A stretch of DNA of 64,000 nucleotides from Toxoplasma gondii ME49 (GCF_000006565.2 NC_031478.1:5232212-5296211), one strand, 5' to 3'; positions 45,550 through 58,400 are shown, counted from the first letter of the stretch. Numbers and translations are program-made. Notes: generated by a model from the sequence alone, not told the origin.

Positions 45550-46019
45550 TCAAGCGGGCGGTCGCGGGAGGGGGCGCGTCTCCAGGCTGCCGTTGCTGAG
45601 ATTACTTCGAAGCATGCCGTACACAAACGGTTTCTTCTTCAGAATGTTGATGGAGAGAAACTGGAAGAAACACGCAAAAGCGTGGAGACAGCTCGACTCC
45701 CAGAAACGCATGCATATATGTGTGTGTGTGTAGAGGCACGCCGTCAAATTTCCACTCAAAAACGGAACAACATCTCTAGGCATGGACGCACAGATCGAAG
45801 TCTCTAGCTGTACCTCCGTAAATCCATCTACACACAACTTTAAATATCGCTACACACGTATACTCACATTCATATGCATATCCATGTGTCTATGTGTACA
45901 TTCTCAGGTATTCGCGTATCCGCATGTACGCATCTATTGATCTCTTCTTATTTGTGCTGTCTTTTGTCTCTGTCTGTGTAGATCGACCTCTTCTTTCTGT
46001 CTTTGCAAATATGCATGAC

Positions 46020-46020
46020 C

Positions 46021-46062
<42 letters not shown>

Positions 46063-46064
46063 GC
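46020..46064. repeat. (TA)n microsatellite
   Basis: TA tract with one internal ACA. Confidence 0.9.
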
Positions 46065-47329
46065 ATATATGTGTACATGCATATCTGTAGGTAGTTACTT
46101 GTATAAGTAAGTCATAATCGAGCGGGGATCTGCCAGTCCTGTCGGAATACACTCGTTTCCTACGCGTCATTCTCTGACAAAGACAACGAAACTGCTTTCG
46201 TAGTCTACCTTTTTCTTGGAGACTGCGCTAGTCCGCATAAACGCAGTTCAGCACGCACTTCGCCTTCGAGTTGTTCACCGGATCCTGTCCCAATGCACTT
46301 CTCAACTATGCTAACACAATAGAACTTGGATCCTTGTTGTTTCTCGTTCTCTGGATTCCATTTCTACGGCTTCTATCCGGTGTCTGGTGGAAGAGACAGA
46401 GACGCCTCGGACTCTTTTTCAGTTTTTGTGAAAATCATCCCCAGCGACGGACAAAGAGACATGCACCCATTCATGCAGAGTCTGCCCCGTAACTTCTTTC
46501 TCCCGCGTCTCATGGCGAAGGAAAAGGCTCATATGTACGTATATATATGGATTTTATACATTCATATCAATTCATCGATTTAAATTCAGATGCTCAATTG
46601 TAGAGAAATGAATGAATGTAGGAATACACGCATGTAACCGTATAATTACATACATGGAAATGTGGAGACATATGCGTGTGTGTGTGCGTGTAAATATATA
46701 TATATATATATACGTATGCATATATGTGGGCGAGCGATGTTTTTGTAAGACCCAACGTGTGCACATATGTCTAACGTGATTTCCTGATGGCAGCTATAAA
46801 TGGAAACCAATAAGTGTGATATTTATACAAAAACACAAACTCATTTTGCTTATGTATATATATGTATATATATGTATATGTATATATATATATATGTATT
46901 TATATGTACATGTATATAGTGGCTGTCGTTGTGACGTGCCTACATCTATCATACTCGCATGCGTGCAAATAAATAACATAAATATATATATATATATATA
47001 TATATTTAGTTATTTATGGGTAAATATGGATATATTTTTCCATGTTTGTGTTTGTATGTGTGTGTTTATGTAAGCTTCTTCAGTTGTGTGTATGGGCCCC
47101 CTGCTGCGATTTATTATTACTGGCTCTCTTGTCAAGCGCTCTGTTGCTAGACAGCTGGAAGTAGTGTGCGTTTTTGTCTTGCCCGACTTTTTTCGAGGAA
47201 GAAAAAGGGCAACAGGGGAGTTGCAGCTTGTCTTCTTCAACATTTTGAGAGGAAAAAGCTGCTGCTTCTTCCCGTGGCATCCAAGGACCTGTCGGAGGAC
47301 TCACAAACAGTTTTTCGTTTCCATTCTTT

Positions 47330-47362
47330 TCTCCGGTGTCTCGGGTGTCTGTACACCGGAGA
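47330..47362. repeat. Inverted repeat containing a dispersed palindrome
   Basis: Arms TCTCCGGTGT (47330-47339) and ACACCGGAGA (47353-47362) pair perfectly around a 13-nt loop; the nested 14-bp palindrome GGTGTCTGTACACC occupies 47344-47357. In RNA either of two alternative hairpins could form. It lies about 840 bp upstream of the ATG3 start codon. Confidence 0.8.
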
Positions 47363-48198
47363 CATCTCCCGCCAACTGCGCAGACAGGAGAAAAGTCGAG
47401 TTAGGGGAGAAACAAGGTATTGACGGAGAAGTTTTCTTTTCTTTTTGTTTGTAGAAGAAGTCGCGCGGGCCTCCTGCTTTCAATTACACTGGCAGAGACG
47501 CTCCAAAAAAACTTGCGGTGTATATTGACACACCGGCAGCTTGACGCGTTTTGGGTCTGCTTTTCTCTTCCGAAAAACCGCAGCCCTGTAGATCGCTGGC
47601 TCTTTGTGTCGCCCTCCCAAAGTTTCTTTTTTTCTTTGAGACCGTTGTTGTTTCTCATCCTGCCGTCTCTCCTCTTCTTTTCCTTCTTCTGTCTCCTTCC
47701 TTGCGGGACTTCTCTCCGCTTTCTTCTCTCTCTTTTCTAGTCCTGCTTTTCTCTCTCTTCTCTCGTCTCTCTTCTCGGCCTTAATTCTCGAGGAGGTCGC
47801 GAACCGCGGCTATCTCTCACGCGAGTTTCGGCCACTCTGGAAGATGTTTTTTCTTCGAGTTGACCGACGTTTGCTTTTCTTACAATCCTTTTCGCTCTCT
47901 CCCGTCCCTGACAGGCGTCTTGCCCTCTCGCTGTTCTTTGGTTCTCATTCTGAGGAACGAGCGACGGAGAAACCAGCGCGAAGCGTCGGCTCTTTGTCTC
48001 TTGGAAAACGGCTCCGCGCTGCCCGAGTCTCGTTTCGCTCAAAGTGTGTCTCACGAGGCGGATTCTCTCTCCTTTCTTTTCCCCCTCTCTTTATTGCCTC
48101 TGTCCTTTAAAGACTATCAAAGGAGGAGGAGGACTTCTGCGAAGACGTCCAACGTCTCCTTTCCAAGTTCTTCTCCCTTTCTCCTCTCCCAAGACAAA

Positions 48199-50587
48199 AT
48201 GACGAAGCCTCAAGAGACACCTGGTGATGCTGCTTCCTCTTCTTCTTCCTCTTCCTCTTCGTCTTCCTCTTCGTCTTCCTCTGTCTCTCCTCTGCATGGT
48301 AAAAAGGGTGTGGAGGCGTCTGCCGCAGAGAGAAGTCGCGCGTCCGCCATGTCGAAGTTAGGCTCTTTCGGAAGCCTGAGTGGGAGCAACGTCACGCATC
48401 GTTTGGCAGATATGGGGAGAAACTTGGTGGCGAGTTTCACCTCTGCCCCGACAGCGTCTTCTTTTATCTCCAAGGGCATGCTGACTCCGAGTGAGTTCGT
48501 CGACGCCGGCGACCTTCTGACGCACAAGTTCCCTACCTGGCAGTGGTGAGATGCGCGGACTCTGAAGCCTTGAAGCGCGGCTCGCGATATCCATGCACAG
48601 AAGTTCAAGGAGGCCTGCGATGAGAACCGGTCCAACTTTTTTATCGGTGTCTGTTGTTCGTCTTTCTGTTCTTCGGAGGTTCTCTCGCTTCCCTCCTCTC
48701 TTCCTCTTCTCCAAGTTCTCTCTTGTTCTCTCTGTTCTTCTGCTTCTCTCTCTCTCTTTCTCTCGGTTTCTCCATCTCTCTCTTGGAAACTCTCTTTTTT
48801 TCCCTCTCTCGTCATCTCTCTCTCACTCTATCCTCCCGTTTCCCCCGTCTCTTTCTCTGTGACGAGCTTCCTCTCTGTCTTCTCGCTCCTCCTCTTCTCT
48901 CTCCTCTTCGCATTCTTTCTTTCCTTACTCTTCTCTCTCGCGCGCGCCTTTCCATTCTTTGTCGTCTCTGCATGTTGAAAATCCTGTTGGAGTCGTGAAA
49001 GAAACGTTTTTTCTTCGCGCGTTTCTCTCGAATTGTCTTCGTAGGAAAGGCGTAGGACCTACTGGGAAGAGAGCCTCCGGCTGGCTGCCGGAAGACAAGC
49101 AATATCTCATCACGAAAAATGTTCCTTGTTACCGTCGTGTTCGCGATATGGACGACGCCCTCAACACTCGAGTGAGTCTCGAAAACTGTGCATTCAAGTG
49201 CGAACTCGAGATCGTTTGTTTTAATCGAAACAGCACTGGACGGCAGCCACCGCAGCCTGTACGCGTACGCATACGCCTCGAACACACTCCACCACCGTTT
49301 CGATGTAGAGAGAAAAATTCTTGAGGTCGCCACCGGTTCTGGACGGCTTCCGGCTCGCGTCACTTCCGCGGTTTCCTCTTTCGTGTGCATATCTGTATTT
49401 CATGTACATCGCGTAACCGAGGAAAAACGAACACTTGCGCGCAGAGACTTCTTGACAGGAGCGTCGTTCTCTTCTTCATGCATGCATGCACTGATAAATG
49501 TGTACGGATTCCTGTTCTCACGTGCGTTGACAGCGAAGAAGGTTGTTGAGAGCTAGTGCGGTGGGGATCACTATACTGAGAGCTCTCTTCTGATGTGTAG
49601 TAATGGCATGCACAAGGAGAGATGGACGCCTGAGCAGTGGCGGGCAGACAGAGAGACGAACCTTTCGCAGTTGAGGCTGCGTCTCAAACAAATCTTTTGA
49701 AACGCATCAACGTGCAGTTCCCTCACTTCACCTGTGTCCTGGAGGTGTCGGTGTACGTACACCTAAACAGGCAGCTTCGACTGATCCACCAAAGGAGGGA
49801 ACTCTCCACGAACTGCCGCGACGACTTTCCTCTTTTTTCTCCATTTATCCTTCCCCAAGTGTCTTGTGGCACACGTTTCACCTTCCCGATCTGTGTCTCT
49901 ATGTGCGTACGTTCGTTTTCATCTAAAAAATGCAGATAGACTCGCACATGAACATACATCCATTCTGACACTGGGGTGGCATATATATATATATTATATA
50001 TTATATATATATTATATATATATATATTATATATTATATATATATTATATATATATATATTATATATTATATATATATTATATATATATTATATATTATA
50101 TATATATATTATATATATTATATTATATATATATATATATATTATATATATGCATATGCGTATGTCTTCACTTGTTTCCGTTATTTGCTTGCTGGTGATT
50201 CTCCACATGATCTCGCATATATTTGTCTGCACAGTTACATGTAAATGTGCTCATGTCGTGTTTCTCCGAAAGAGTCTGAGCCTCGGCGTTTGACTTTCCC
50301 TTTTTTTCTTCTCGTCTGAAACATATGGACCTTTAGGTCGGCCACGACGTGGAGGGAGGGTGGATGTTGCCGCTGCTAAACGACGAGGAAAGAGAAGGAG
50401 GGAGCTCTGGCGAGGCGCCGGACCTCACTCAGAGCATGCAGAATCTCAGGCTCAATGCGGAGTGCGGACATGAACTTCGAAAACCTGCGCCTCCTACGCC
50501 GACCCAAACTAGCGCGTCCACCGCCTCAAATCAAGGTAAACAGGCTCGTAAACTGTGAGCTACTGGGTATCTGTGTGTATGCTTATA

Positions 50588-50622
<35 letters not shown>

Positions 50623-53600
50623 GTACATGTATGGAGAGTAACCAACCTGTTAACCTGAGGTCTATTCTATCTCTCTCTCTCTAGGTCATCTGCTGTATGC
50701 ATGCATAGGAACACATGAACATTTATATGCGGACAGGTTTCAAGACTTGATCTCGCTCGCATCACTTCCTTCTCGTTCGCATGTTTTCTGTTGAACTGAT
50801 TCACAGACCTGCCCTTGAGGAACACACGTATGTATATGCGTGTCTGTATATATGCCGGCATGCAATGCACATTTGCGGGTGCCTATGTGGCGTGGATACA
50901 TTGGTAAATTGGTATGTGCAGATGCAAGTGCTCTTGTATAAATAAATATATATATATATAATACATGTATATATATGTCTTGCAGTATGAAACAATAAGG
51001 CAGACTCCGTCTGACGAACGCGTGCAACGTTTTCCGAGTTTCGCCCAAGATGAGTGCAGTTGTCTCGACGCACATGTTTACAGGCATCTACATCTATAAA
51101 TAAATGCATTTATATATAGAGATGCATTTGCATATTTGCGTATATGTGTAAACATGTGTGACTGCGTGTGTATGCATATGTAGACATTTCTACGCCTGCA
51201 TGCATGTATTGATGAATGGAAGGACGATTCCCCGTGCGGCGACCACTGTGTCTGTTTTGGGGTGAGTTATTCGGCTTGCGGTGGGATTCGGTGTTCGTCT
51301 CCCCTTGTTCATTTTCTCTCACTTTTGTCGTGTCTCTTCTGTTCAGAAAACAGTCTGCGAGTGAGTCGTCGCTCTCGTTTCTGCGAGCTCGAGCAATGCA
51401 GAAAACGAGTGAAGAAACCCGTTCTTCGCTTGCCGTGCTCTTGAAAACCGCAGACAAGCTCGTCGACTCCCTTTTCCGATTTGTCGTCCTATCTTCAACA
51501 CTGTTAGATCAGTACAGGCGTGGAACCTCTCGGTGTGTGTCAGCGTTCGGGTGTACAGACACTTCTCTTGGTGTGCGTGCACAGGCAGCTCTCCTAAGCC
51601 TTTAACGATAGAAGGATCTCCCAATGTGTGTAGATCAACGAACTGTGCATTTCCATCTGTGTGCCTCCTCTCCTGTCGTTTAGATTGACGCAGCACCGCG
51701 TCTGAAGAGGGTTTCTTCTTCCGAGCGGTCTCTGTGCGTCGATTCTTGCGTTTGCTACGTGACGAGACTTTCTTGCACTCATTGACATCTGTGTGAACAC
51801 ACAGCTGGAGATCTCTCTTCCTTCCGTACTGTCGAAGAATCGGATCTCTCGTCTGAGAATGCCTTTCTGTCTTCTGCTTTTAGGATGATGTCCCAGACTT
51901 GATAAACTTTGCCGACATCGATTGCCTCGTGCAGGAGGTGAGAGTTTAGTGAAGAGAAAAACTAGAAACATTTCGACAAAGACGCTCCGTTCCACGATTC
52001 GCGGCGCTGAAAATTCGGAAACTCAACTGCGTGGATGCAGACCAGTCTTGACCGCACCTCACGTCACGCAACGAATGTTCTCACGATTTAAACTTAAAAA
52101 TGCCACTGAAAGGGGGCTGAACCGCGTACATTGTGTGTTACGTTTTGCTCGGGTTTGACCTGCACTTTATGCGGTACGAGTCGCCTTGTGGGAGGTGTAA
52201 ATACAGGCGACTACATTTTGTCCGAGTAACTACAATTCAGGAAAACTCTCTTTTCTCCTTAAAGCTATACATCTTTATGCCTCTATAACTTCAGAGATAC
52301 ACGCGCCGCCGTGTCTCCATCTCTGGCGCGTTATTCTGTGTTTCTCCGAGTCGGTTTTTATTCTAACATTCCGACGAAAAAGTCCACATCTGCATACCCG
52401 TGCATTTGCGACTCTTGCCAGACAGATGGTCAAACAAAGGTTGCATCACTTCAAAGAAAAACCTTATACGTGCATACAAATGTATCTATATTTATATATA
52501 TATATATATAAATATATACGTATATGTACATATATATAGATATATGTACATATATATATATATATATCTGAGGAGTTGACAGTATAATAACGTTCGCATA
52601 GAGAGTTGTGTGTGTCTGGATTGGCCTGTCTCTGCATTTGCGCGTGAAACAGTTGTTTCTGCGAAGTCTGCCCCGCGTGCTGTTTCTTCAGATCTGTGCG
52701 CAATTTCATTATTCTATGAAAACATTGGTGATTTTTCTGAACCTTCTTTGCAGGACGACGATCCTGCGGCTGCCGAGGCTCCGAGCGTCGTGCGAACTTC
52801 CCCTGACGCGGGTATGATCCCCAAAGTCTACAGAAAACAATTGTTTCTTTTTTCAAAGTGTCTACACAGAAAGACATCCGCAGGCATATATATTTACATA
52901 TATCTATATATATATATATATATATGTGAATGTGTATGTTTATGCATGCATTTGTTTGAAAACGCGTCGTTTCATCCACATGTATTTATGTGTATTTCAT
53001 GGCGTGTGGGTACGTGGAAAAAGAGGGACTTGTCTGCACGGAAGGCCTTGAGGATTGGTGAAACGAACAGGAAACCTGGGATCTCTGAAAATGCACTTTT
53101 CCTCTGAAAGTGAATCCGTTCCTTATTTGCGTGTAGACATCTTCGTAGAGATCATGTAATTGTGTACTTATCTAAAGCAGATGTATCTTTCCTCGTTTCT
53201 TGCCCTTGTGGCTTCCGTACACTATTACTCACACATAAATATATGTTTATATAGATGTATATGTTTAAGGGATATGCATTTTTATAAAACTACTTACATA
53301 TATATATATATATATATATATGGATGTATGTGGATCTGCATGTGCACGTACATGAGTTTCGGTGGTGAAGTGTGTGTTTCTAAACGTTTCAGAGATCGTC
53401 GCAGCCCGCAGCTACGACCTGAGCATTACTTACGACAAATATTTTCAGACGCCCCGCATTTGGCTCTTCGGCTACAGCGAAGTACGTTTTCGAATCCTCT
53501 CCACTTTCCCCCTTTTTCGTGGGCACACATACGCGGGCAAGAATGCCTTGATATGTTTTCCTCTCTGAAAATCTGCCATCTCTCTATCTATGCACCTATT

Positions 53601-54292
53601 TATCTGGACGGAGCTTCGTTACTTTATACGCGAAAACTGCATGTCTCTTTTCTTGTGCATCTATACCGACTCTTTCGAACTCGTATCCAGCCTGGTAGAT
53701 CTCTTTCCACCTGTGTTTTTATCCATTCCTATTCTTTGCCACACAGGCTGTCTTTTCTTCCAAAAAGTGTATAGTTTTTTTTCGGCATGCGTGTACATAT
53801 ATATATATATATATATATCTGTCTATGCATGTGTGTGTATGTGTGTGCGTACGTGCATGGAAGAGTGGCAGGGGAAACAGGCGAGGGGTATGTACACTGG
53901 GTTGCTTGCAGAAGTGCGGGTTTGTGTTTCTGAGACAGAACGGTGTGCCGCTGCTTCCCGAGGAGATTTTTGAAGACATTTTGACAGATTATGCCGCAAA
54001 AACGGTCACAGTCGACCCCCATCCTTGCACGGGGATTCCTACAGCTTCTATCCATCCTTGCAGGTGAGTTCTGGGTCCGTCAGTGCTGTTGCAGGACCCC
54101 AATCGGCTTCGTGAGGACCTCCATCGAAGTCTGCATCCAGAAAGGATGTGACTGCTTGGCTCCCACAGCGCGCGAGACTTCCTCAATACATGCAAGTACA
54201 CATGTACACTCTTCCGTGCTCTCCTCTCTCTATACTAGGATGTATACAGTTATACATACATATTCATACATATTTCTATATGTACGTATTTA

Positions 54293-54330
<38 letters not shown>

Positions 54331-54730
54331 CATCTCGTTGTCCTCTGAACACATACGGTTACACATATATGTGCATGCATACATAACTCTCTGCGTACAT
54401 AGGTACATCATGTGCATCTGTTAGTATGTGCTTGGGATGCACGATGTTTCTGCGGAAGCGCGAGGGGGTGTGTGCGAGACAGTGTATCTCCGTATGGACT
54501 GTGCGGCCGGCAGTTTTGACAGCAATTTCTGCGGTGTTGTGGCATGCAGACACGCGAGCGTGATGAAGAAGGTGGTGGACAGTTGGGTGGAGAGTGGGGT
54601 GCGGCCAAGGCATGATCTCGCTCTCCTAATTCTGCTTAAATTTGTGTCGAGTGTGATTCCTACGATCGAGTACGACTTCACCATGGACGTCGACATGCTC
54701 ATTCACCGCAGTACAAAAAACGAGAAGTAG
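48199..54730 (+). CDS. ATG3: Autophagy-related protein 3 (E2-like enzyme for ATG8 lipidation)
   Basis: Nine exons: 48199-48545, 49045-49171, 50337-50535, 51347-51360, 51884-51937, 52754-52811, 53393-53481, 53939-54063 and 54550-54730; 397 residues. After a poly-Ser N-terminus come the ATG3 motifs: [13 protein letters not shown]...FPTWQW, then [12 protein letters not shown], an acidic variable region, [20 protein letters not shown], and the catalytic SIHPCRH with Cys337 followed by [18 protein letters not shown]3 takes activated ATG8 from ATG7 and transfers it to phosphatidylethanolamine. In T. gondii the ATG8 system is needed for apicoplast maintenance as well as autophagy, and ATG3 loss stops growth. 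The 14-nt exon is required to keep frame between exons 3 and 5. The protein is longer than the ~310 residues of yeast or human ATG3 because of the N-terminus and the acidic insertion. Confidence 0.92.
49750..49763. repeat. Dispersed palindrome in ATG3 intron
   Basis: GGTGTACGTACACC, perfect copy identical to that at 1251. Confidence 0.85.
49980..50151. repeat. Compound TA/TTA array in ATG3 intron 2
   Basis: About 170 bp made only of A and T, alternating (TA)n with regularly spaced TTATATATTA units, ending ~185 bp before ATG3 exon 3. It is largely self-complementary and could form cruciform DNA or RNA hairpins. Confidence 0.9.
51347..51360 (+). other. ATG3: 14-nt microexon of ATG3
   Basis: AAAACAGTCTGCGA between TCTTCTGTTCAG and GTGAGT. 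Exon 3 ends in phase 1 and exon 5 starts in phase 0; without an intervening exon of length 3n+2 the frame meets TGA at once. Encodes E-N-S-L-R across the junction. Confidence 0.6.
51551..51564. repeat. Dispersed palindrome in ATG3 intron
   Basis: GGTGTACAGACACT, diverged copy. Confidence 0.65.
52490..52568. repeat. (TA)n microsatellite cluster in ATG3 intron
   Basis: TA runs broken by ACGT, TGTAC and AGATA units. Further ATG3-intron TA runs are at 50603-50630, 52890-52926, 53298-53321, 53803-53818 and 54295-54332. Confidence 0.9.
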
Positions 54731-56599
54731 ACGCGTTCACTGCGCCTTCTTCGCGGACAGAAGCTACACTGAACGTTTTCCTCGCAAGACATCGTCTGAG
54801 ACGGCTCTGCAGTTTCAAGCAGACAAGTCAGTATTCTTTGTGCCTCGTTGTCTCCCGTCCTGCCCAGACAGCTGCGCGCGGTCTGCTCAGGGAAGAGGGA
54901 AGTGCAAGACGAGAAGGGAGCAGGTGAAAGGAAGAGAGCTGTGAGGGGGAGAAGAGAGAACGCCGACACAATCATGGAAGGGAACTGCAAAGACGTTCGT
55001 ACCAGGTCTTTCGTTTTTAGGGCAAAGTCATTCATTGGCGCTGTCCTCGCTGTGCTGAACTCGATACTCGGGGTGAGCTGTCCTCCTCAAACACGACTCG
55101 GGCGTCCCCGCAACAAGGAAGAACCTCTTCATTTGCGAGAAAGACCTCGATAATTCCACACCTCAGGTTTTCTCGCCGCAACGTTAAGTCTTAGAGCACG
55201 CGTAGGCAAGACGAGATCAAAGTGCAGGGCTAGCCGAGAATGCAGCAAACCCAGGACTTCAGTCAGGCGCAAATCCCGTTGTGACAACGAGTGAATTCAG
55301 CATGTCTCCAGGCCTGTTCTCTTCCTGGAGAACGAGAATCCATCCAGCGTCGCCAGCACTGCTTCACGAGACAGAACCAAAGGGTCACGAGTAATCACAA
55401 GAGAGTGTGTAGCGTGTAGTGCAAAGTTCATGCATGCATTCCCCATATTCTGGTGGAGCATACAACAGTCGTCAAGATTCGATCGTCTGTATCTCCTAAC
55501 TGGAGTGACAAAGTGGAGATTTGTGTCCCGCGAACGACTCAAACGCTCGCCAGTTTCTTTTTAGGGAGGCACGCGAAGTGCGAGGGTTCGGAACCTGTTT
55601 GCTTTTCTCGAAAAATTGCCTGCAAGCCAGAAACGGCTGTCCCGTCTGTTTCGGAGTTGCCCACCAGGTCTAGGTCTGGCGCGTCTAGACTTTTTACCGG
55701 ATCCACAGTTCGTTCGGTGGCCGCGCGTAATCCCTCACTCCTGAAGTGAGGGAATTCTTTCAGAGATAGAACGAACTGAACTCCATGCAGCAAGCTACCT
55801 ACGGCAGACAGCAAGTGTTTTCTTCAAGAGGAAACTGTCTTTCAATGAAAAGCAATGCTCCACACCTTGCAGCTGGAGTCGTTTTCAGGATCCTAGGTAG
55901 CTGTGTACATGTGTGGAGAACCACCTGTCCCCCAACAAACGATTTTCTTTAGTTTCTTTTCGTTGTGAAGTGGCCACGAGAAGCACGCCAAAGACAGAGT
56001 CAGCTCGACTCATCCACCGTTTCACAGAATGGAGGAGAGTTCGAAAATGAGAAACGTCTTTTCCGGCTCTCCGCGAATGGCAGTCGAGAGCGTTTCTCAA
56101 TCACCTACGAATCGATACACACCGCACACATGCGTAATTGAACTCTTAAAGAAATAGTCAGACATACATATATATATATATATATGTATACATATATGTA
56201 TATATGTATAGAGAGAGAGTTGCGTCTGTAGACACGTGCATATATACATTTGTGTATATGTATGGTTGTTGTCTGCGTAGCTGGAGACACAAGAACAAGA
56301 GGGAGCGTTGGACACCTGTTTCGGGAAGGGGGGAATTGAAAGACTCAGAAGATATGCGTAAATTCGTGTTTTTTGAAATGGTTTGTCGGAGAACAAGGAA
56401 CGGTGCTTTGAACATTTCCCACGTTTTGGACGTTCGATTTCTCAGGAACCTTTCGACCAGCAAAAGCGCGAGTCAACCTGTTGAAAGCATCTCGCAAGAG
56501 ACTGACTGGGGACAAACTTCGGTTCGAACTACGGGCCTGGCGCTTCTCTCTTCGTTTTCTTCCTCTTCGCGTTTCTGTCTTCCGCTTTTCTCCGCCCAA
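54731..56599. other. Convergent 3' interval
   Basis: Between the ATG3 stop (+) and the stop of the secreted-protein gene (-). TA tract at 56168-56186 and one TGCATGCA at 55431. No coding support. Confidence 0.5.
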
Positions 56600-58400
56600 C
56601 TACATGATGCCTGAATATCCACCCATGCCCATCATCCCGGGGCCGCTCCCGAAGAATCCAGACTGAGTCGAGGACCCGCCAGAAAACCACGAGTTTTGGT
56701 TAGCGAAGCCTCCCTGAAATATCTGATGGACTGGCGGATAGATCGGCATTGGAGTGGGGACTGGAGTCGGCACTGGAAAGGGCGTCGGGAAAGGCATGGG
56801 CATCGGCATGGGCATCGGCATGGGCATCATGCTGAAACTCGCGCTGAAGCACCCCTGCATTTTGCATTTGTGGTGCTGCGGAGAAACGACTTCGTCTTCC
56901 GAGCCGTCGACGACCTTGAACTCGAGGGGAATTCCCTTGAGAATGCTGTCTTTCAACTCCTGCTCCGTCGTTTTGACTTCCTTCAGGTCCCCCGAAGCCG
57001 TCAGAAGCGTCACGGTGAATTCCTGGCCGTCGTCGCCTGCCTTCCACCCGACGACCGGCAGTGCGTCGGAGTCTTTAGCCGGTAAATCCACGACTTGCCC
57101 GTTCGGAAACACGCGCTGCCCTGCGCTGTTGAGCTCGGCGACAGGCATGAAGGACGGAAACGCGTCGGTCGACGACTCTGACCCTTCCATGACAGGCGCC
57201 TCTTGCAGCGATCGTGGGGTCGCGGGCTCTGCGGCGGCCTCCCCATCTGCACAACGGGAGGGAAGAACACACAGAGTGGTGGAGAAATAAAGACAACGCG
57301 CGCGTTCACGTCCCGTGGATCTTTTGGAGGAAACACAGGCCGGGCTTGCACAGCGGGACAAGTCTTTCGCTACAATAAAGTGAAACTTCTTGGATTCTCC
57401 TTCAACAGACACCCAACTCTGCCTGCCGGAGGGGCACCATCCTCGAGGAAACTGCGTCGGGAAAACAAGCAAGAAGTGACTGGGCAAACAGGAAAGCGAT
57501 ACTGCATATTCATCTGTTATCCAGCGTGCATTTTTTTGAGAGTGGCCGCGTCCGTCTCAAAGCTCCAGGACCCACCAAGTTCTCGAACCTCGTTGGGGTC
57601 AGGAGTTGTGGACCGATGTGTCCAGGAGAAGAAGGCATTTTTAAGCACTCTCATGTATCGTCTCGGGATGATGGAGTAAGACGTAGTCACAGTCACCTAG
57701 AGCTCTTTCTGAATCTGCTTCACTTCTAGACATGATCGTGTGTTGTACATTCGAGCGTACATGAAGAAACGCGAACTGCGTGTCGTGGGTGTATAATGCG
57801 AGGGAGGATGGGAAGTTTTCAGCAGCCACGAGGCGAGCGTTAGCGACTCCGACAGATTCGTTCTCGTCCTCTTTATTTACAGACAGCAACTAGGGTGAAT
57901 GCCTTGATACGCACGAAAACGTGTTCCTGTCGAAATTGTCTATCCGGAAAAGTGCCTTCGTTTCACCTGTCTGTGACACAGTGAGGGGAAGTGGCTGCTT
58001 TCAGCGTTTTTCACCGCGGGACGCGAGCGAAAATACGGAGTCTGATCGACGGTTGCCAGACGGTAAACGCCTGCCATGAGAGGTGTCACGTTCCATCTTT
58101 GCAGAAAGCCAGTAAAGTTCCCGCGTTTTTGCCGCTCAATGCGGACTTACAGATGAAGTTGTTGATTTCTCCGTCCAGGAGATTCGCTTCCGACTCTTCT
58201 AGACGACGGGGACTTTCCTTTTCCTCATTCCACCAGAGATTGCCTTCGCCTGAAACGTCCAGACTCTCAAGGCTGTTGGTCAGCTCACTTTCGCCGGCAA
58301 ACACTGCAGCGCCGAAGAGAAACGAGCCAAACTCTGAGAGCAACAGAACAGCAGACGCCGGCAAAAAGCCCAAAAGGCACAGAAGCCTTCGCCGCTCCAT
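56600..58400 (-). CDS. Unrecognised secreted protein with Met-Pro repeat
   Basis: Two exons, 58151-58400 and 56600-57246, join in phase (ATC T|GTAAGT to GTTGTGCAG|ATGGGG), giving 298 residues. Residues 1-35 are a strong signal peptide (MERRRLLCLLGFLPASAVLL then a hydrophobic run to about AVFA). The middle (~115-190) reads as a small β-rich domain (NGQVVDLPAKDSDALPVVGW; EFTVTLLTASGDLKEVKT). A short Cys/His patch (HHKCKMQGC) precedes five Met-Pro pairs and a Pro-rich PTPFPVPTPVPTPMPIYPP stretch, and the tail is Gly/Ser/Phe-rich ending GMMGMGGYSGIM. The composition suggests a secretory-pathway protein such as a dense granule, vacuole or wall component, but I do not recognise it and no function is claimed. 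The reading frame upstream of 57246 is intron. Confidence 0.75.
56793..56828. repeat. 12-bp coding repeat (3 copies) encoding Met-Pro
   Basis: GGCATGGGCATC three times in plus orientation; read on minus it makes the Met-Pro run of the secreted protein. Confidence 0.9.

Larger units (their letters stand above)
44283..48198. other. Divergent promoter region RPA1/ATG3
   Basis: 3.9 kb between head-to-head RPA1 (-) and ATG3 (+). Carries two palindrome copies, TA tracts (46020-46064, 46690-46712, 46856-46920, 46982-47005), long CT-rich stretches before ATG3 (47630-48190) and an inverted repeat at 47330-47362. Open frames at 45277-45807 and 47420-47740 show no domains. Confidence 0.5.
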
